NCBI RefSeq assembly: GCF_003113895.1
Contig: NZ_BDUD01000001.1
Span: forward strand, 2,638,754 to 2,695,841
Direction: 5' to 3'
Length of the DNA stretch: 57,088 nt
Source of the DNA: Nostoc commune NIES-4072
GTDB lineage: Bacteria > Cyanobacteriota > Cyanobacteriia > Cyanobacteriales > Nostocaceae
Made by a program: the position numbers and the translations under genes. Of this stretch, positions 36,632 through 46,802 are shown one piece after another; within the stretch, counting starts at the first letter, position 1, and each line of letters opens with the position of its first letter. The notes below the pieces were generated by a model that was given only the letters and a program-made list of their open reading frames with translations, was not told the origin of the DNA and ran no database searches.

Positions 36632-38398
36632 TCAGTTTTCCAGCCTTTTTAAGGCATTAAGAATACCTTTGGTAAGACTGGTAGCAAGCAATGACGCATT
36701 ACCAGGATCTTGTTGTATCTTTTCAAGGTAAGCGCGATCGCTCGCATTAGCTAAATCACCTACAAAAATTACAACTGCTGGTAAATTCACATCTCGACAA
36801 AACATCAAGCCACGAGTATTCGTATAGGAATCAGGAAGGGCGCTAATGTCGAATAATGGATTGTCCTTTTTCAGAAAGGTTTGCAAGGATTCTGCTAATT
36901 TATTAGCGCGGTCATTGGCAGCACTGTAGTAGAGTTTAATGCTACGAGGTCTGGAGTTAGGAGTATCTGAACTATTGACCAGCAGTTCAATTGCTAGTTC
37001 ACCCTGCTGTTCAGGATTGCGTTGCTGGTTAATATTCTGTATCGTCTGCTTGATGGCTGCTATTTCTTGCGATTCATTAGTAGGATCTACTGATATCGAG
37101 ACAACCTTCACATCTTGATCAAGATGATTCATTTGTGCAATGATTGACCCTCGCAGATTCTCCATTGCCTTTTTTTCTAGCTTTGCGTAGTTATCTCCTA
37201 AAACTGAACGTCTTGGTCGTCCCGCAAGGATAAATACTTTAGGCTGGGGTGGGGCGGTGGTATCAACGTCAAGGACTTTCAGAAAATCTTGCAACTGTGA
37301 ATTATCAGAGCTTTGTTTTCTCAGGTCTGCCAAAATGCTATCAATCCGAATGCCTAGATAGCCTTTGACCTTCATCTCAACACTTTGTTCATCTAAGAGT
37401 GCTGCTTGATGAATACCAACTACTTGCCAATCTGTATTAAATAACGGACTACCAGAGGAGCCAGGTTCAGCATCAGTCTCATACTCAAGAAAATTCTCAT
37501 AGAAATTTACCAGGCGATTATTAAACACAACTATTTCCTTAGGTCGCCCCCCAGGATGCTGAATCATGTGGATTGGGTCGGCGGAAATAAAGTTTTTGGT
37601 CTGGATAATATCTATAAATTTCTTTTCTAGCTGATCTTTCAGGGCAGAGTCAGTCAGGGTTTTTGTAGTCAGTTCTGGGGCGATTTCTCCTGCTAAATTT
37701 TTTGCTAGATTAACTCCCTTAAACTTACCATCCAGTGGCTTCAGCTTCAGCAACACGTAATCCAGGTCTGTGTTGAGTGATGTGACCAAAAATGTAGGAT
37801 CAAACTCATACTTGTCTAATCCAGCTAATAGCTCTGGGTCGTCTTCCTGGCGGCGGAATTTGGCTTCGTAGTTAAACACGGCACGAAATTCAGGAAGCAA
37901 ATTTTTATCATCTACAACATGGCGATTGGTTATCAAGTAGTCACCGCCAACAATAAACCCAGAGGCGTAAGGCAAATCTACCACTTTATCGTTAGTCTTA
38001 AATTTGCCTGGCTCCGCGACCGGGTCGATGTTGTACCATTTCAGTAGCGTTCGTCGCAGTATTGGTTCCTTGTTAGCTGCTTCGATCAATTTGTCTAAGT
38101 CTTCGGGTTTCCTAATCCGGCGGACTAGACAGCAGACACTTTTACCTGCGTCTCGCCCTTTCTCCAAAAAACTGAAAGGTAACAAATCATTATCGTTTAA
38201 GACATAAAGGTTATTAGCTTTCTCAAACCGTCGGCGTAATCGCTGATTGATCAAATCTGCCAGTTGAATCCCTGACACGCGGGTTGACTCTATATTTTTT
38301 TCTTGAGGCTCGTCTTTTTTAGAATCGATACTTTCTAGTATGCGAACAAGCTTGCCGACTCCTCCACCCAATAAATTGTTCAATAAAATCTTTGCCAT
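36632..38398 (-). CDS. trypsin-like serine protease with degenerate amidase-like C-terminal domain
   Basis: A 588-residue protein without signal peptide, so cytoplasmic. Residues 35-125 form a helical N-terminal domain (IQLADLINQRLRRRFEKA...KLIEAANKEPILRRTLL), possibly an effector-associated domain. The protease (about 140-355) has the full triad: His160 (TNRH), Asp213 (DLDYVLL) and Ser315 (GSSGSP). The C-terminal part (about 375-588) resembles an N-acetylmuramoyl-L-alanine amidase fold (KVFILAGRPRR, SIKLYYSAANDRANKLAESL, VNLPAVVIFVGDLANASD), but the metal-binding His and Glu expected there are not seen (GR replaces GH), so I infer an inactive binding module. It is divergent from the pentapeptide membrane gene (84-base gap). 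Confidence 0.78.
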   Translation of the reverse strand: MAKILLNNLLGGGVGKLVRILESIDSKKDEPQEKNIESTRVSGIQLADLINQRLRRRFEKANNLYVLNDNDLLPFSFLEKGRDAGKSVCCLVRRIRKPEDLDKLIEAANKEPILRRTLLKWYNIDPVAEPGKFKTNDKVVDLPYASGFIVGGDYLITNRHVVDDKNLLPEFRAVFNYEAKFRRQEDDPELLAGLDKYEFDPTFLVTSLNTDLDYVLLKLKPLDGKFKGVNLAKNLAGEIAPELTTKTLTDSALKDQLEKKFIDIIQTKNFISADPIHMIQHPGGRPKEIVVFNNRLVNFYENFLEYETDAEPGSSGSPLFNTDWQVVGIHQAALLDEQSVEMKVKGYLGIRIDSILADLRKQSSDNSQLQDFLKVLDVDTTAPPQPKVFILAGRPRRSVLGDNYAKLEKKAMENLRGSIIAQMNHLDQDVKVVSISVDPTNESQEIAAIKQTIQNINQQRNPEQQGELAIELLVNSSDTPNSRPRSIKLYYSAANDRANKLAESLQTFLKKDNPLFDISALPDSYTNTRGLMFCRDVNLPAVVIFVGDLANASDRAYLEKIQQDPGNASLLATSLTKGILNALKRLEN

Positions 38399-38481
38399 AA
38401 GAAATTTCCAATGGTAGTTTAAGCTAATTGTATATAGTCAGTGTTATTACGTAATTAAAAGCCGCTATTATCTTAACTTGA
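38399..38481. promoter_or_regulatory. shared divergent promoter region
   Basis: Only 83 bases separate the start codons of the protease and pentapeptide genes, so their promoters must overlap. The region is AT-rich (TTGTATATAGTCAGTG, ACGTAATTAAAA). Confidence 0.5.
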
Positions 38482-40689
38482 ATGAATCAGGCATCACCAC
38501 CAACTAGCCTGCCTCGCTTGATTAATCTCCGAGGAAAGCGGGTTTCTCAAGAGATGCTGAGTCAACTGGACTTCAGCCAATGTTTGCTGGGACTTTCTGC
38601 GACTAGTCGAATGGGGATATTTTCCTTAAGCTTACTACTGAGCTTTTTATGTGCAGTGGTAGCAGCGTTTGCAGGAGCTATGTTAGCACTCAATCTAGTA
38701 TTCGATTACCAGGGGTGGCGCTATCTGACGATCGCCATTGTGGTAATTATCCTAGCTGCATTTGTTTACTGGGTGCGTACCCAATGGTTGCAGAGTATTT
38801 TAGTGATATTCGTTGGGTGCTGGCTGGGTTTGCCGATTTTAGCGGTGGTGTTGAGGCTGGTAGGATTGGTATCACCGTCAAAGTTGAATCTGTTTATCAT
38901 TGGCAGCCCTTTAATTGGCACTCTATTGACAGCGGCTTCTCTGTTAAGTGTAGTCGGTTTGAGCTTGGCGAGTTCACTGCTGACTATGGGTTTTCAAAGA
39001 CAATTTCGCTGGTTGCACGGGTTTTTGCTGACTAGCTTCATGCTGTTATGTGGTGCAGTAGGAGTAGTGCAGGCTGCAAGCGGTAATCTAGACAATGAGT
39101 ATTTGAAGGAAATACGGCAAGCTAAAACTTTTCCCAGTCTCGTATTTGAGTTAGTGGGATGGTTAGGTAGTAGTGTTTTGGCTGTAGCGATTGCCTTAGT
39201 AATACTGCAATTTTTCCAAGACAACCGTCGTTTGCAGGGACAACCCGATGCAATTCTTAGTCTGGGAAAAGCGATCGCTAACTTGGGAGGCACTTCTTTT
39301 TACAAGCTAGACTTGAACCATCTCAACTTTTGCGAAATATCCTTAGCAAACATTGACCTACGGGCCAAGAAACTCTACAGGACTCGTTTTACTGGTACAA
39401 CTGGTTGGGACGCCACAACAGTAGATGATTCCTACTTAGATTTACATCAGCCCAAAGTGCAAGCCTTGCTAAAAGGAGAACCCATAACCCAAAACTTTTT
39501 TCGTACCAACCTACGGGGAGCCTATCTGCAAGAGGTGAAGTTGCAGGATTTCGACTTTACAGAGGCAATTTTGGATGGAGCAGACCTCCGAGGGGCTAAC
39601 CTCCGTCATGCTACATTTGTGCGGACACTGGTTACTGATGTAGACTTTTCCCAAGCAGATTTAACAGGTTGCTGTCTAAAAGATTGGAGCTTTAATCGCC
39701 AGACCTGTTTTCAGGGCGTAATTTGTGACTATATCTACCGTGACTTTGAAGATGGTGAGCCTACCCAACGTTATCCTTTAGGTCGGAACTTTTTGCCTGG
39801 GGAGTTTGAGGCGATCGTTCGCAAGCTAGAAACTTCCTATGAGTTGGTGTTTGAGCAGGAGATTGACCCAATATCTCTCAGTTTTGTATTTGAGAAATTC
39901 CGTTTGGAAGATGAGAGTTTAGGGCTAGAGTTACAGGGTTTAGAGAAACGCGGCGATCTTTGGATTGTCAAAGTTGGTCATCGGGAAGGGGTTTCTCGCC
40001 CACAAGTGGTGGAGCGGGTAAATGAAACTTACGAAGACTTGCGTAAACTCTTTGAGGCTCGTTATCAGTTGACTTTGGACGCTAAGGAAGGTGAGATTTC
40101 CCGTCTCAATAGTCACTTCCAGGTTTTAATGGATATGTACTCGCAATTCTCGCAAAAATTAGCTGAACGCACAGATGGTTCTGCTGAAAGTGTGATTTTT
40201 CAAGGACAAGGCCATCAAATCTACTTTAAAAATCAAGTTGGAGAGATTATGGAAAATCAGAACATTAGTAGTGCAGGTGGTAATGTAGATGCCTCCACAG
40301 GGGCCAAGATTACAGTGGGACGCGACATTACAGGTTCAACCATTAATTTGGGTGAAATTAGCGGTAGCGTGTCTAACGTTCTCAATCAGTTACCTAGTTC
40401 TCCAGAACCCACTCAACCGGGAATTAAAGAATTACTGATCCAACTTCAACAAGCGGTTGATGAAGATACCGACTTAGCTCCCGAAGATAAAGCAGATTTA
40501 TTAGAGCAGGTGAAAGTTTTGGCAGAAGCAGAACAAACACCTGAGCAGGAGAAAAAGAAAGGATTGGTGCGAACTGCTAGAAAAATCTTTGATGCAACAT
40601 TGAAGAGTTTGCCAAGCACTGCCAACATTATCGAGTCGTGCAGTAAACTATTGCCACTGATTCTAAAAGCTTTGGGACTTCCGGCATAG
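38482..40689 (+). CDS. membrane pentapeptide-repeat protein with C-terminal signalling-type region
   Basis: A 735-residue protein. About six hydrophobic segments span residues 45-245. Residues about 270-415 carry pentapeptide-like units (A(D/N)LRG type: LANIDLRAKKL, ILDGADLRGANLRHATFV, FSQADLTGCCL), interrupted and few. Residues 430-560 form an alpha/beta domain with a helical coiled region (QFSQKLAERTDG). Residues 580-640 are rich in G-x-I repeats (ISSAGGNVDASTG, ITVGRDITGSTINLGEISGS), a beta-type pattern resembling amyloid-signalling or beta-solenoid segments of bacterial effector systems. The end is a helical domain (PEDKADLLEQVKVLAEAEQ). Together with the protease it may form a membrane-based sensor and effector pair; this is inference. 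Confidence 0.72.
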   Translation: MNQASPPTSLPRLINLRGKRVSQEMLSQLDFSQCLLGLSATSRMGIFSLSLLLSFLCAVVAAFAGAMLALNLVFDYQGWRYLTIAIVVIILAAFVYWVRTQWLQSILVIFVGCWLGLPILAVVLRLVGLVSPSKLNLFIIGSPLIGTLLTAASLLSVVGLSLASSLLTMGFQRQFRWLHGFLLTSFMLLCGAVGVVQAASGNLDNEYLKEIRQAKTFPSLVFELVGWLGSSVLAVAIALVILQFFQDNRRLQGQPDAILSLGKAIANLGGTSFYKLDLNHLNFCEISLANIDLRAKKLYRTRFTGTTGWDATTVDDSYLDLHQPKVQALLKGEPITQNFFRTNLRGAYLQEVKLQDFDFTEAILDGADLRGANLRHATFVRTLVTDVDFSQADLTGCCLKDWSFNRQTCFQGVICDYIYRDFEDGEPTQRYPLGRNFLPGEFEAIVRKLETSYELVFEQEIDPISLSFVFEKFRLEDESLGLELQGLEKRGDLWIVKVGHREGVSRPQVVERVNETYEDLRKLFEARYQLTLDAKEGEISRLNSHFQVLMDMYSQFSQKLAERTDGSAESVIFQGQGHQIYFKNQVGEIMENQNISSAGGNVDASTGAKITVGRDITGSTINLGEISGSVSNVLNQLPSSPEPTQPGIKELLIQLQQAVDEDTDLAPEDKADLLEQVKVLAEAEQTPEQEKKKGLVRTARKIFDATLKSLPSTANIIESCSKLLPLILKALGLPA

Positions 40690-40866
40690 TGTTTGAGCTG
40701 ATCGCAATTTGCAGAGATCACAAGCAGTTCTACATCGCAAATGCGTGTATATTGTGGAAGTATGTGAGAAACTGCCAAAAAGTGTAAAAACCAAATTCAC
40801 TTACATATAGATCAAAACTATTGTTAAAATCAAATAATTTTAAGTTAATATTTCTACCTAACTCCT

Positions 40867-42732
40867 ATGAGAGAAACTGTCCTAGAGGTTCGCAATCTCC
40901 AAGTTGAATTTCCCAGTGATGGGAATACTGTCAGAGCTTTGGATGGTATTTCCTTTGGGCTGCATCGAGGTGAAACTCTAGGAATAGTAGGAGAATCGGG
41001 GAGTGGTAAATCAGTGACAGCTCTAGCTGTGATGGGTTTGTTGCAAAGTCCCGGTATAGTGACTGGCGGTGAAATCTGGTTTCGTCCTCAAGAGAATGCC
41101 AACGCCATTGATTTGGTAAAATTGCCTCCTGAGCAAATGCAGCTACACCGGGGTGGCGACATCGCCATGATTTTTCAAGAACCGATGAGTTCGCTTAATC
41201 CGGTTTATGACATTGGGTTTCAGCTAACAGAAGCGATTATGCGGCATCAAAAGGTGTCAGCAGGCCAAGCACGACAAATTGCGATCGCAGGTCTACAAGA
41301 GGTTAAACTTCTACCTAGCGATGAGGAGATACAACAGCAGTATATCGAAACTTCATCGAAACCAGAACCATCAAAGTTAGCACAGTTGGTTAAAGAACAC
41401 AAAGAAGCCATGCTGGAACGCTACCCTCATGAACTTTCTGGGGGTCAGTTGCAACGGGTAATGATTGCAATGGCAATTTCTTGCAACCCATTAATCTTAA
41501 TTGCCGATGAACCAACCACAGCTTTGGATGTGACGGTGCAAGCTACAATTTTGGACTTGTTGCGAGAATTGCAGCAGAGCCGTGATATGGCAATGATTTT
41601 CATCACCCACGATTTGGGGCTAATTTCAGAAATTGCTGACCAAGTAGCGGTGATGTATAAAGGTAAAGTTGTCGAATCTGGTACTTCCGAGCAAATTTTT
41701 AGCAGTCCCCAGCATCCATATACTAAAGGTTTGATAGCTTGTCGCCCCACACTTAACCGCCGTCCCCAAAAACTACTTACCGTTTCTGACTACATGAGTG
41801 CAGAAGAGACAGCAACTGGACAAGTAATAATTCAGCCGAAAGAACCCGCACAACCTACAGAAGTCACTACTGAAGAGATTGCTGCAAGATTGGCAAACTT
41901 CAATAAAAAGGAACCCCTGCTGCAAATCCGCAACCTGAAAGTTGGTTTTCCAGTACGCGGAGTGTTTGGTGGTACAAAACGTTACAACATGGCGGTTAAT
42001 GGCGTTTCTTTTGATGTCAAACCAGGAGAAACACTAGGTCTAGTGGGAGAATCTGGTTGCGGTAAAACTACCCTTGGCAGAACCTTGCTGCGCTTAATTG
42101 AACCGATGAGTGGTCAGATTATCTTTGAAAAACAAGATATTACTAGCCTTAAAGGAGAACGGTTGCAAAAACTGCGACGAGAAATGCAAATAGTCTTCCA
42201 AAATCCTTTTAGTTCCCTCGATCCACGGATGAAGATTGGAGATGCGGTGATGGAACCATTGTTAATTCACGCCGTGGGTAAGACAAAGCAACAACGACGC
42301 CAACGGGTAGTCGAACTTTTAGAACGGGTGGGGTTGAGTGCAGATGCGATGAACCGCTATCCTCATCAATTTTCTGGTGGTCAACGCCAACGGATTTGTA
42401 TAGCCCGTTCTTTGGCGTTAAATCCTAAGTTTATCATCTGCGATGAATCAGTTTCAGCACTGGATGTTTCAGTACAGGCGCAGGTATTAAATCTTCTCAA
42501 AGAATTACAGTCAGATTTTCAGCTTACTTATATCTTTATTTCTCACGATTTAAGTGTAGTGAAATTTATGAGCGATCGCATTTTAGTTATGAATCGCGGT
42601 CAAATTGTTGAAGAAGGCACAGCCGAAAACATTTACCAACAACCCAAAGAAGAATACACGCAAAAATTAATTGCTGCAATTCCTACTGGTAGTGCTGAAC
42701 GGGTGCGAAATCGTCATTTACGAGCTTTGTAG
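40867..42732 (+). CDS. fused dipeptide-type ABC ATPase (two ATP-binding domains)
   Basis: A 621-residue cytoplasmic ATPase with two complete nucleotide-binding domains, like GsiA/YejF or a DppD-DppF fusion, for import of peptides or related substrates. Domain 1: [40 protein letters not shown]. Domain 2 (from about 350): [39 protein letters not shown]. Each carries the oligopeptide-type C-terminal extension ([23 protein letters not shown]). Domain 1 has an insert of about 40 residues before its signature ([19 protein letters not shown]). No permease genes adjoin it. Confidence 0.9.
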   Translation: MRETVLEVRNLQVEFPSDGNTVRALDGISFGLHRGETLGIVGESGSGKSVTALAVMGLLQSPGIVTGGEIWFRPQENANAIDLVKLPPEQMQLHRGGDIAMIFQEPMSSLNPVYDIGFQLTEAIMRHQKVSAGQARQIAIAGLQEVKLLPSDEEIQQQYIETSSKPEPSKLAQLVKEHKEAMLERYPHELSGGQLQRVMIAMAISCNPLILIADEPTTALDVTVQATILDLLRELQQSRDMAMIFITHDLGLISEIADQVAVMYKGKVVESGTSEQIFSSPQHPYTKGLIACRPTLNRRPQKLLTVSDYMSAEETATGQVIIQPKEPAQPTEVTTEEIAARLANFNKKEPLLQIRNLKVGFPVRGVFGGTKRYNMAVNGVSFDVKPGETLGLVGESGCGKTTLGRTLLRLIEPMSGQIIFEKQDITSLKGERLQKLRREMQIVFQNPFSSLDPRMKIGDAVMEPLLIHAVGKTKQQRRQRVVELLERVGLSADAMNRYPHQFSGGQRQRICIARSLALNPKFIICDESVSALDVSVQAQVLNLLKELQSDFQLTYIFISHDLSVVKFMSDRILVMNRGQIVEEGTAENIYQQPKEEYTQKLIAAIPTGSAERVRNRHLRAL

Positions 42733-42943
42733 AGTTTATATTACTAAAGTGGGTTGGTGTAGTTATTTACAGACTGGCTACCGTGATTCACTGCATAACG
42801 AATCGCACCTACTCCAAGAGTGTGCTGTTGAAACCCCTACCCTAGACACAAAAGCTTGGGGAGTTACTACCTGGAACTTTTTTTGAGAAATCACCTTCAC
42901 ATCTGAATATAAATATTATTTTTCAACTCATAGAATAAAAACT

Positions 42944-43555
42944 ATGAAATTTTTCAATGTGAATTTTGGTTTAGTCCAGACTTCTCTGATTCTGGCATTT
43001 GTAATGTTTATACCGAGTATATCAGTACACGCTCAAAACCAGTACAACTTACCAGAAAAAGAGGATTATAAACACAGCTTAAGTGTGAGAACTCAATGTT
43101 TTCAGGATTTACGAACAGATATCTCTGCAAAGAGAGTTGCACGATTGTGTCGTAACTCAACCCGTTATACAAGCCAGTGCTTTCAGGAATTAAGAAATTC
43201 TACCTCTTTGGAACGCGCTGAGAAACTATGCCGTATAGCAACACCTTATACCAGTCAATGCTTCCAGGATTTGCGGAATGTGACCTCAACGGAACAGGCA
43301 ACACGGCTCTGTAATTTTGCTCTAGAGGATACAAATCAATGTTTTCGAGTTTTGAGCCAACAGATGTCAACAAACAGAGCAGAACAGGAATGTTTACCTC
43401 CTCTTACTTCCGCTTTAGAGGCTTGTGTAGATTCCCTGACTTTTGATACTGAAGGACATCCTACTGGTATTTCGGAAACGGTAGCAGCGATTAATTGTCA
43501 AGAAACTTTACTATTGAGATTTCCTCCCTCCAACAGTGATTGGAACAGAGACTAA
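42944..43555 (+). CDS. secreted protein with Cys-containing tandem repeats
   Basis: A 203-residue protein with signal peptide (cleavage near ISVHAQ). Residues 44-150 contain four units of about 33-35 residues, each with QCFQDLR..T(S)..RA..LC, so one Cys near the start and one near the end of each unit: TQCFQDLRTDISAKRVARLC, SQCFQELRNSTSLERAEKLC, SQCFQDLRNVTSTEQATRLC and NQCFRVLSQQMSTNRAEQEC. The regular pair suggests disulphide-bridged helical hairpins. No family recognised. The gap 42733-42943 before it has no gene. Confidence 0.75.
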   Translation: MKFFNVNFGLVQTSLILAFVMFIPSISVHAQNQYNLPEKEDYKHSLSVRTQCFQDLRTDISAKRVARLCRNSTRYTSQCFQELRNSTSLERAEKLCRIATPYTSQCFQDLRNVTSTEQATRLCNFALEDTNQCFRVLSQQMSTNRAEQECLPPLTSALEACVDSLTFDTEGHPTGISETVAAINCQETLLLRFPPSNSDWNRD

Positions 43556-43678
43556 GCTGTTACGCAAATAAAATTGTATATTTACTCGTGTTCGCGCAGC
43601 GTCTCCTTCAGGAGACGGTTGTCATTAGTCAAAAGTCATTAGTCATTTGTATTTAAAAAGACAGATGACCATTGACAG

Positions 43679-43726
43679 AAGGTTTGTAGTGAGCGCTTTA
43701 GCGCTAAAGCGCTCACTACAAACCTT
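43679..43726. repeat. 48-base perfect palindrome
   Basis: Two 24-base arms (AAGGTTTGTAGTGAGCGC and its complement GCGCTCACTACAAACCTT) meet at TTTAGCGCTAAA. It lies between two convergent genes and is followed by GAGTTTTTT, so it could act as a terminator. Upstream at 43595-43650 lie a GCGTCTCCTTCAGGAGACG hairpin and ATTAGTC units. Confidence 0.9.
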
Positions 43727-43814
43727 GAGTTTTTTACACTGACTTACTTATTTGATTGCGTGAAAAAAACTCAGTACACCTTTATCTGAACTGTATTGCT
43801 TGCAAACGCAAATT

Positions 43815-43914
43815 ATAATATCAAATCCGGCTGATTGCACATAGTTTCAATCAAATAACAAAATTAGTTGTAGCTTATTTTTAGTGTGGTTGTTCAACTG
43901 GATTTGATATTATT
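43815..43914. repeat. MITE-like element, TIR AATATCAAATCCGG
   Basis: ATAATATCAAATCCGGCTGA on the left and TCAACTGGATTTGATATTAT on the right form imperfect terminal inverted repeats around about 60 bases. A related element is at 51834-51958. Fills the end of the 383-base gap. Confidence 0.6.
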
Positions 43915-43938
43915 AGTTTCTGCAAACTTATCTGAACA

Positions 43939-45861
43939 TTATCGTGTTAGGTTTATTGACCGATTGTTGTCGTTACAAACAGCTTTTTTAAACCCTCGAT
44001 TATTTGTATCTAGATTATCATCTCGATAGTATTCAACCTGACGCTTTAAATTACAGAATTTTTTGTCATCAGTAGGGGTCTCGCTGTCGCTGTCTAATGG
44101 ATAGAGCAAACCCATTCCCATCGCTGTAGGTGTAATGAAGGAGTTAGTCAACAGCAAACTTTCGTGAAGAACCTTTTTAGGACCTTTTTTCCAACTAAAC
44201 AAATCGCCCAACACCGGCACATCACCAAAAATCCCCTTCCACACCGTGCCGATAATAGGTACGTAAGCACGTCCCCCATTTAATGTACTTTGGTTAGAGA
44301 ATGTTGAAAGAGCGAAAAAATCCACGGCCTTGGTGTAAACACTGGTTGTGACCTTCTGTTCACCGATACGTGATAGTGGCTCTTGTGATCTGTTCTGTTG
44401 TGTACCAGTAAATAATGGATCAGCGATAGTCAAATCGATTTTGAGTTCAGCAGAATTCATATTTCGTAACACATTAGGAGTTACCGTCAATGAAACCCCA
44501 GTTTTCAGCTCACGAAATACAGCGTTTTGCTGTTGGAGGGCAGCAACTAGGCCAATAACCTGCGCCAGAGGCAAAGAGCCAACCGATGGCTTTATGGGAT
44601 CTGCCGACATTGATGACGGTATTGCTGGAACAAATTTGTCAACCTGCCCTGTGAGATTTTGAGCATTTGTGAGCAAATCTGAAAGCTTCAACGGTGGAGT
44701 CACATCGAAGGCACTAATCGAATCCGAACTCACCTTTGTTTCTATCCCACTCAGACTAGATACACTGGTTCTTCCCACCTGTGCATATTCCACGTCCTTA
44801 AATTCACTCACAATCTCTTGGATTTTGGCCAAAGTAGGGATAACAAAAAAATCTTCTATATCTTGGTTTAACGCATCAACAGTATCTTGTAAGCGATTAT
44901 TAAAGACATCGGCTGATTGTTGCAGATCGTAAGGGCTAAACTGATCTGGTTTATCAATAAAATGGGCATACTGTAGCGCAAAATCAAGTAGTGTAGCGCG
45001 ACTTATGTGGGCATAGTCGTCTTCAAAATCTGTCTTCCAACAGAAGGGATAGGCATTTTTTGTCTCCTTTTCACCTCTGCACTTTGGCTCCAGACCACGA
45101 ATAGAAAAAAACCTTTCGAGTGGCTGTCTTCCTTGCTCTCTTAACTTATCTAAATAGTATTTATAGCGGTCATCTTCTTGAACAAACTTCGTAAGTTCAT
45201 TGGCTATTTCTACGGTCTTATCGTTATTTTTGGTTTCCGCAGCCACCAAGCGTAGGACTATATCCGTCAGAGATAGAGGGCGATTTTTATTCAGGGCTGA
45301 TTTATACCCTAGTCTCTCAACAAGTGTTTTGAACTCAGGATCAAAGTCATTTTCCCCTATATATTTTTTTGCGTATTGCTCAACTAGAGCATACGTTTCT
45401 CGCACTAACTGTTGAGTTTGATTAATTTCTTGGCGTACTTCCGACATTACTTTAGCTAAGTTTTTGGGATTATTGCTGGAAATCTGGATTCCCCACATCT
45501 CCATCTTGATACCGGGACGGGGAAGATCAATTCCAGCAATCAATCGGTACGCAGACTTTCTTTTTTCTCTTGAACCATAGAGAATGATATCATTATCAGT
45601 AGTGTCAGTAGATGTACCTATTGTAAGACCCCATTTTTCGCTTTCGTTCACTTTATTTAGTAGTTCCTTTAAAGCGTTTACATTACGAACGTAATATAAC
45701 TTTATCCTTTGACTTCCTATACCTTCTCTATTTTCTGCCATTGGCATTGTTTTATTAGGAAAAGTAGTCGGTTTTTGAGCTTGAGCAGACAAATCACCTC
45801 CAAGTACAGCAATAGCACCCAGACTCAGCAAAAAAGAAAGTTGGCGGTTATACATATTCAC
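43939..45861 (-). CDS. secretin-like exported protein
   Basis: A 640-residue protein with signal peptide (GGDLSAQAQ). Residues about 50-125 look like a secretin N1-type domain (IKLYYVRNVNALKELLNKV, DIILYGSREKRKSAYRLIAG, IDLPRPGIKMEMWGIQI). Residues 130-420 are a long, mostly helical insertion found in no secretin I know. Residues 430-600 resemble a secretin beta-domain (LKTGVSLTVTPNVLRN, GRAYVPIIGTVWKGIFGDVP, VLGDLFSWKK). No secretion genes are adjacent. It might form or plug an outer membrane pore; inference. Confidence 0.65.
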   Translation of the reverse strand: MNMYNRQLSFLLSLGAIAVLGGDLSAQAQKPTTFPNKTMPMAENREGIGSQRIKLYYVRNVNALKELLNKVNESEKWGLTIGTSTDTTDNDIILYGSREKRKSAYRLIAGIDLPRPGIKMEMWGIQISSNNPKNLAKVMSEVRQEINQTQQLVRETYALVEQYAKKYIGENDFDPEFKTLVERLGYKSALNKNRPLSLTDIVLRLVAAETKNNDKTVEIANELTKFVQEDDRYKYYLDKLREQGRQPLERFFSIRGLEPKCRGEKETKNAYPFCWKTDFEDDYAHISRATLLDFALQYAHFIDKPDQFSPYDLQQSADVFNNRLQDTVDALNQDIEDFFVIPTLAKIQEIVSEFKDVEYAQVGRTSVSSLSGIETKVSSDSISAFDVTPPLKLSDLLTNAQNLTGQVDKFVPAIPSSMSADPIKPSVGSLPLAQVIGLVAALQQQNAVFRELKTGVSLTVTPNVLRNMNSAELKIDLTIADPLFTGTQQNRSQEPLSRIGEQKVTTSVYTKAVDFFALSTFSNQSTLNGGRAYVPIIGTVWKGIFGDVPVLGDLFSWKKGPKKVLHESLLLTNSFITPTAMGMGLLYPLDSDSETPTDDKKFCNLKRQVEYYRDDNLDTNNRGFKKAVCNDNNRSINLTR

Positions 45862-46168
45862 CTCTCTTAGTCAATACTCTCAATAGATAAGTAAGTCGGC
45901 GTTAAAAAAATCGACTTACGTAACGAAATGTCAAGCTAACAAATACTTAAAAAATAGGTCATTCCACAGTTTTTACAAAACTAAACATACCTCGGTTTTA
46001 TCGTGCAGACTTACTTGCATCTAATTGTACAGTGCGTAAGTCCTAAGTTTTTGACGTTCCCATCTGAAGACAAGGCAACGGTATTTACGTTGATACCAAG
46101 CAAAACTAGGTATAGAAAAATAGAGAAGCGAAGCATTTTTGCTCAATTCTGACTCCGGCTCATTTTTT
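45862..46168. other. 307-base gap with solo inverted-repeat end
   Basis: TGCGTAAGTCCTAA at 46032-46045 matches one end of the element at 51977-52073, here alone, presumably a relic. Nothing else is supported. Confidence 0.5.
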
Positions 46169-46765
46169 TTAACAGATATTTGTGCAAACAAAATTAATTA
46201 CATCTGCAAGTCCTGACTGAGTTTTTAAATTAGTAAAAATAAAAGGTTTATCGCCGCGCATTTTTTTTGCATCTCGTTCCATCACACTTAAATCTGCACC
46301 AACATAAGGTGCTAAATCAGTTTTGTTAATCACCAATAAATCAGATTTAGTAATACCGGGGCCACCCTTGCGGGGAATTTTATCACCAGCCGCAACATCG
46401 ATAACGTAAATCGTTAAATCCACCAATTCTGGACTAAAGGTAGCAGCTAAATTATCACCGCCACTTTCCAAAAACACCAAATCCAAATCGATAAAACGTT
46501 CCTCTAACTGTTCAATTGCCGCCAAATTCATCGAAGCATCTTCGCGGATAGCAGTATGAGGACAACCGCCAGTTTCTACACCCAAAATGCGATCGCTTGC
46601 CAACGCCTGAGAACGCACTAAAAACTGAGCATCCTCCTGAGTATAAATATCATTCGTCACCACCGCAATCTGATACTGCTCACGCAATCCCTTGCACAAA
46701 GCATCCACTAAAGCCGTTTTCCCTGACCCCACTGGCCCAGCAACCCCTACTCGAAATGCATTCAT
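46169..46765 (-). CDS. ureG: urease accessory protein UreG
   Basis: A 198-residue SIMIBI-class GTPase that drives nickel delivery to urease. P-loop [14 protein letters not shown] at about 10-23, [37 protein letters not shown] (the CPH metal site), [18 protein letters not shown] and [11 protein letters not shown]. The end is [13 protein letters not shown]. Third in ureE-ureF-ureG order on the minus strand, 37 bases after ureF, the gap filled by AACTCCTAACTCC repeats. Urease subunit genes are not in the window. Confidence 0.96.
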   Translation of the reverse strand: MNAFRVGVAGPVGSGKTALVDALCKGLREQYQIAVVTNDIYTQEDAQFLVRSQALASDRILGVETGGCPHTAIREDASMNLAAIEQLEERFIDLDLVFLESGGDNLAATFSPELVDLTIYVIDVAAGDKIPRKGGPGITKSDLLVINKTDLAPYVGADLSVMERDAKKMRGDKPFIFTNLKTQSGLADVINFVCTNIC

Positions 46766-46802
46766 AACTCCTCACTAACTCCTAACTCCTAACTCCTAAC
46801 TT

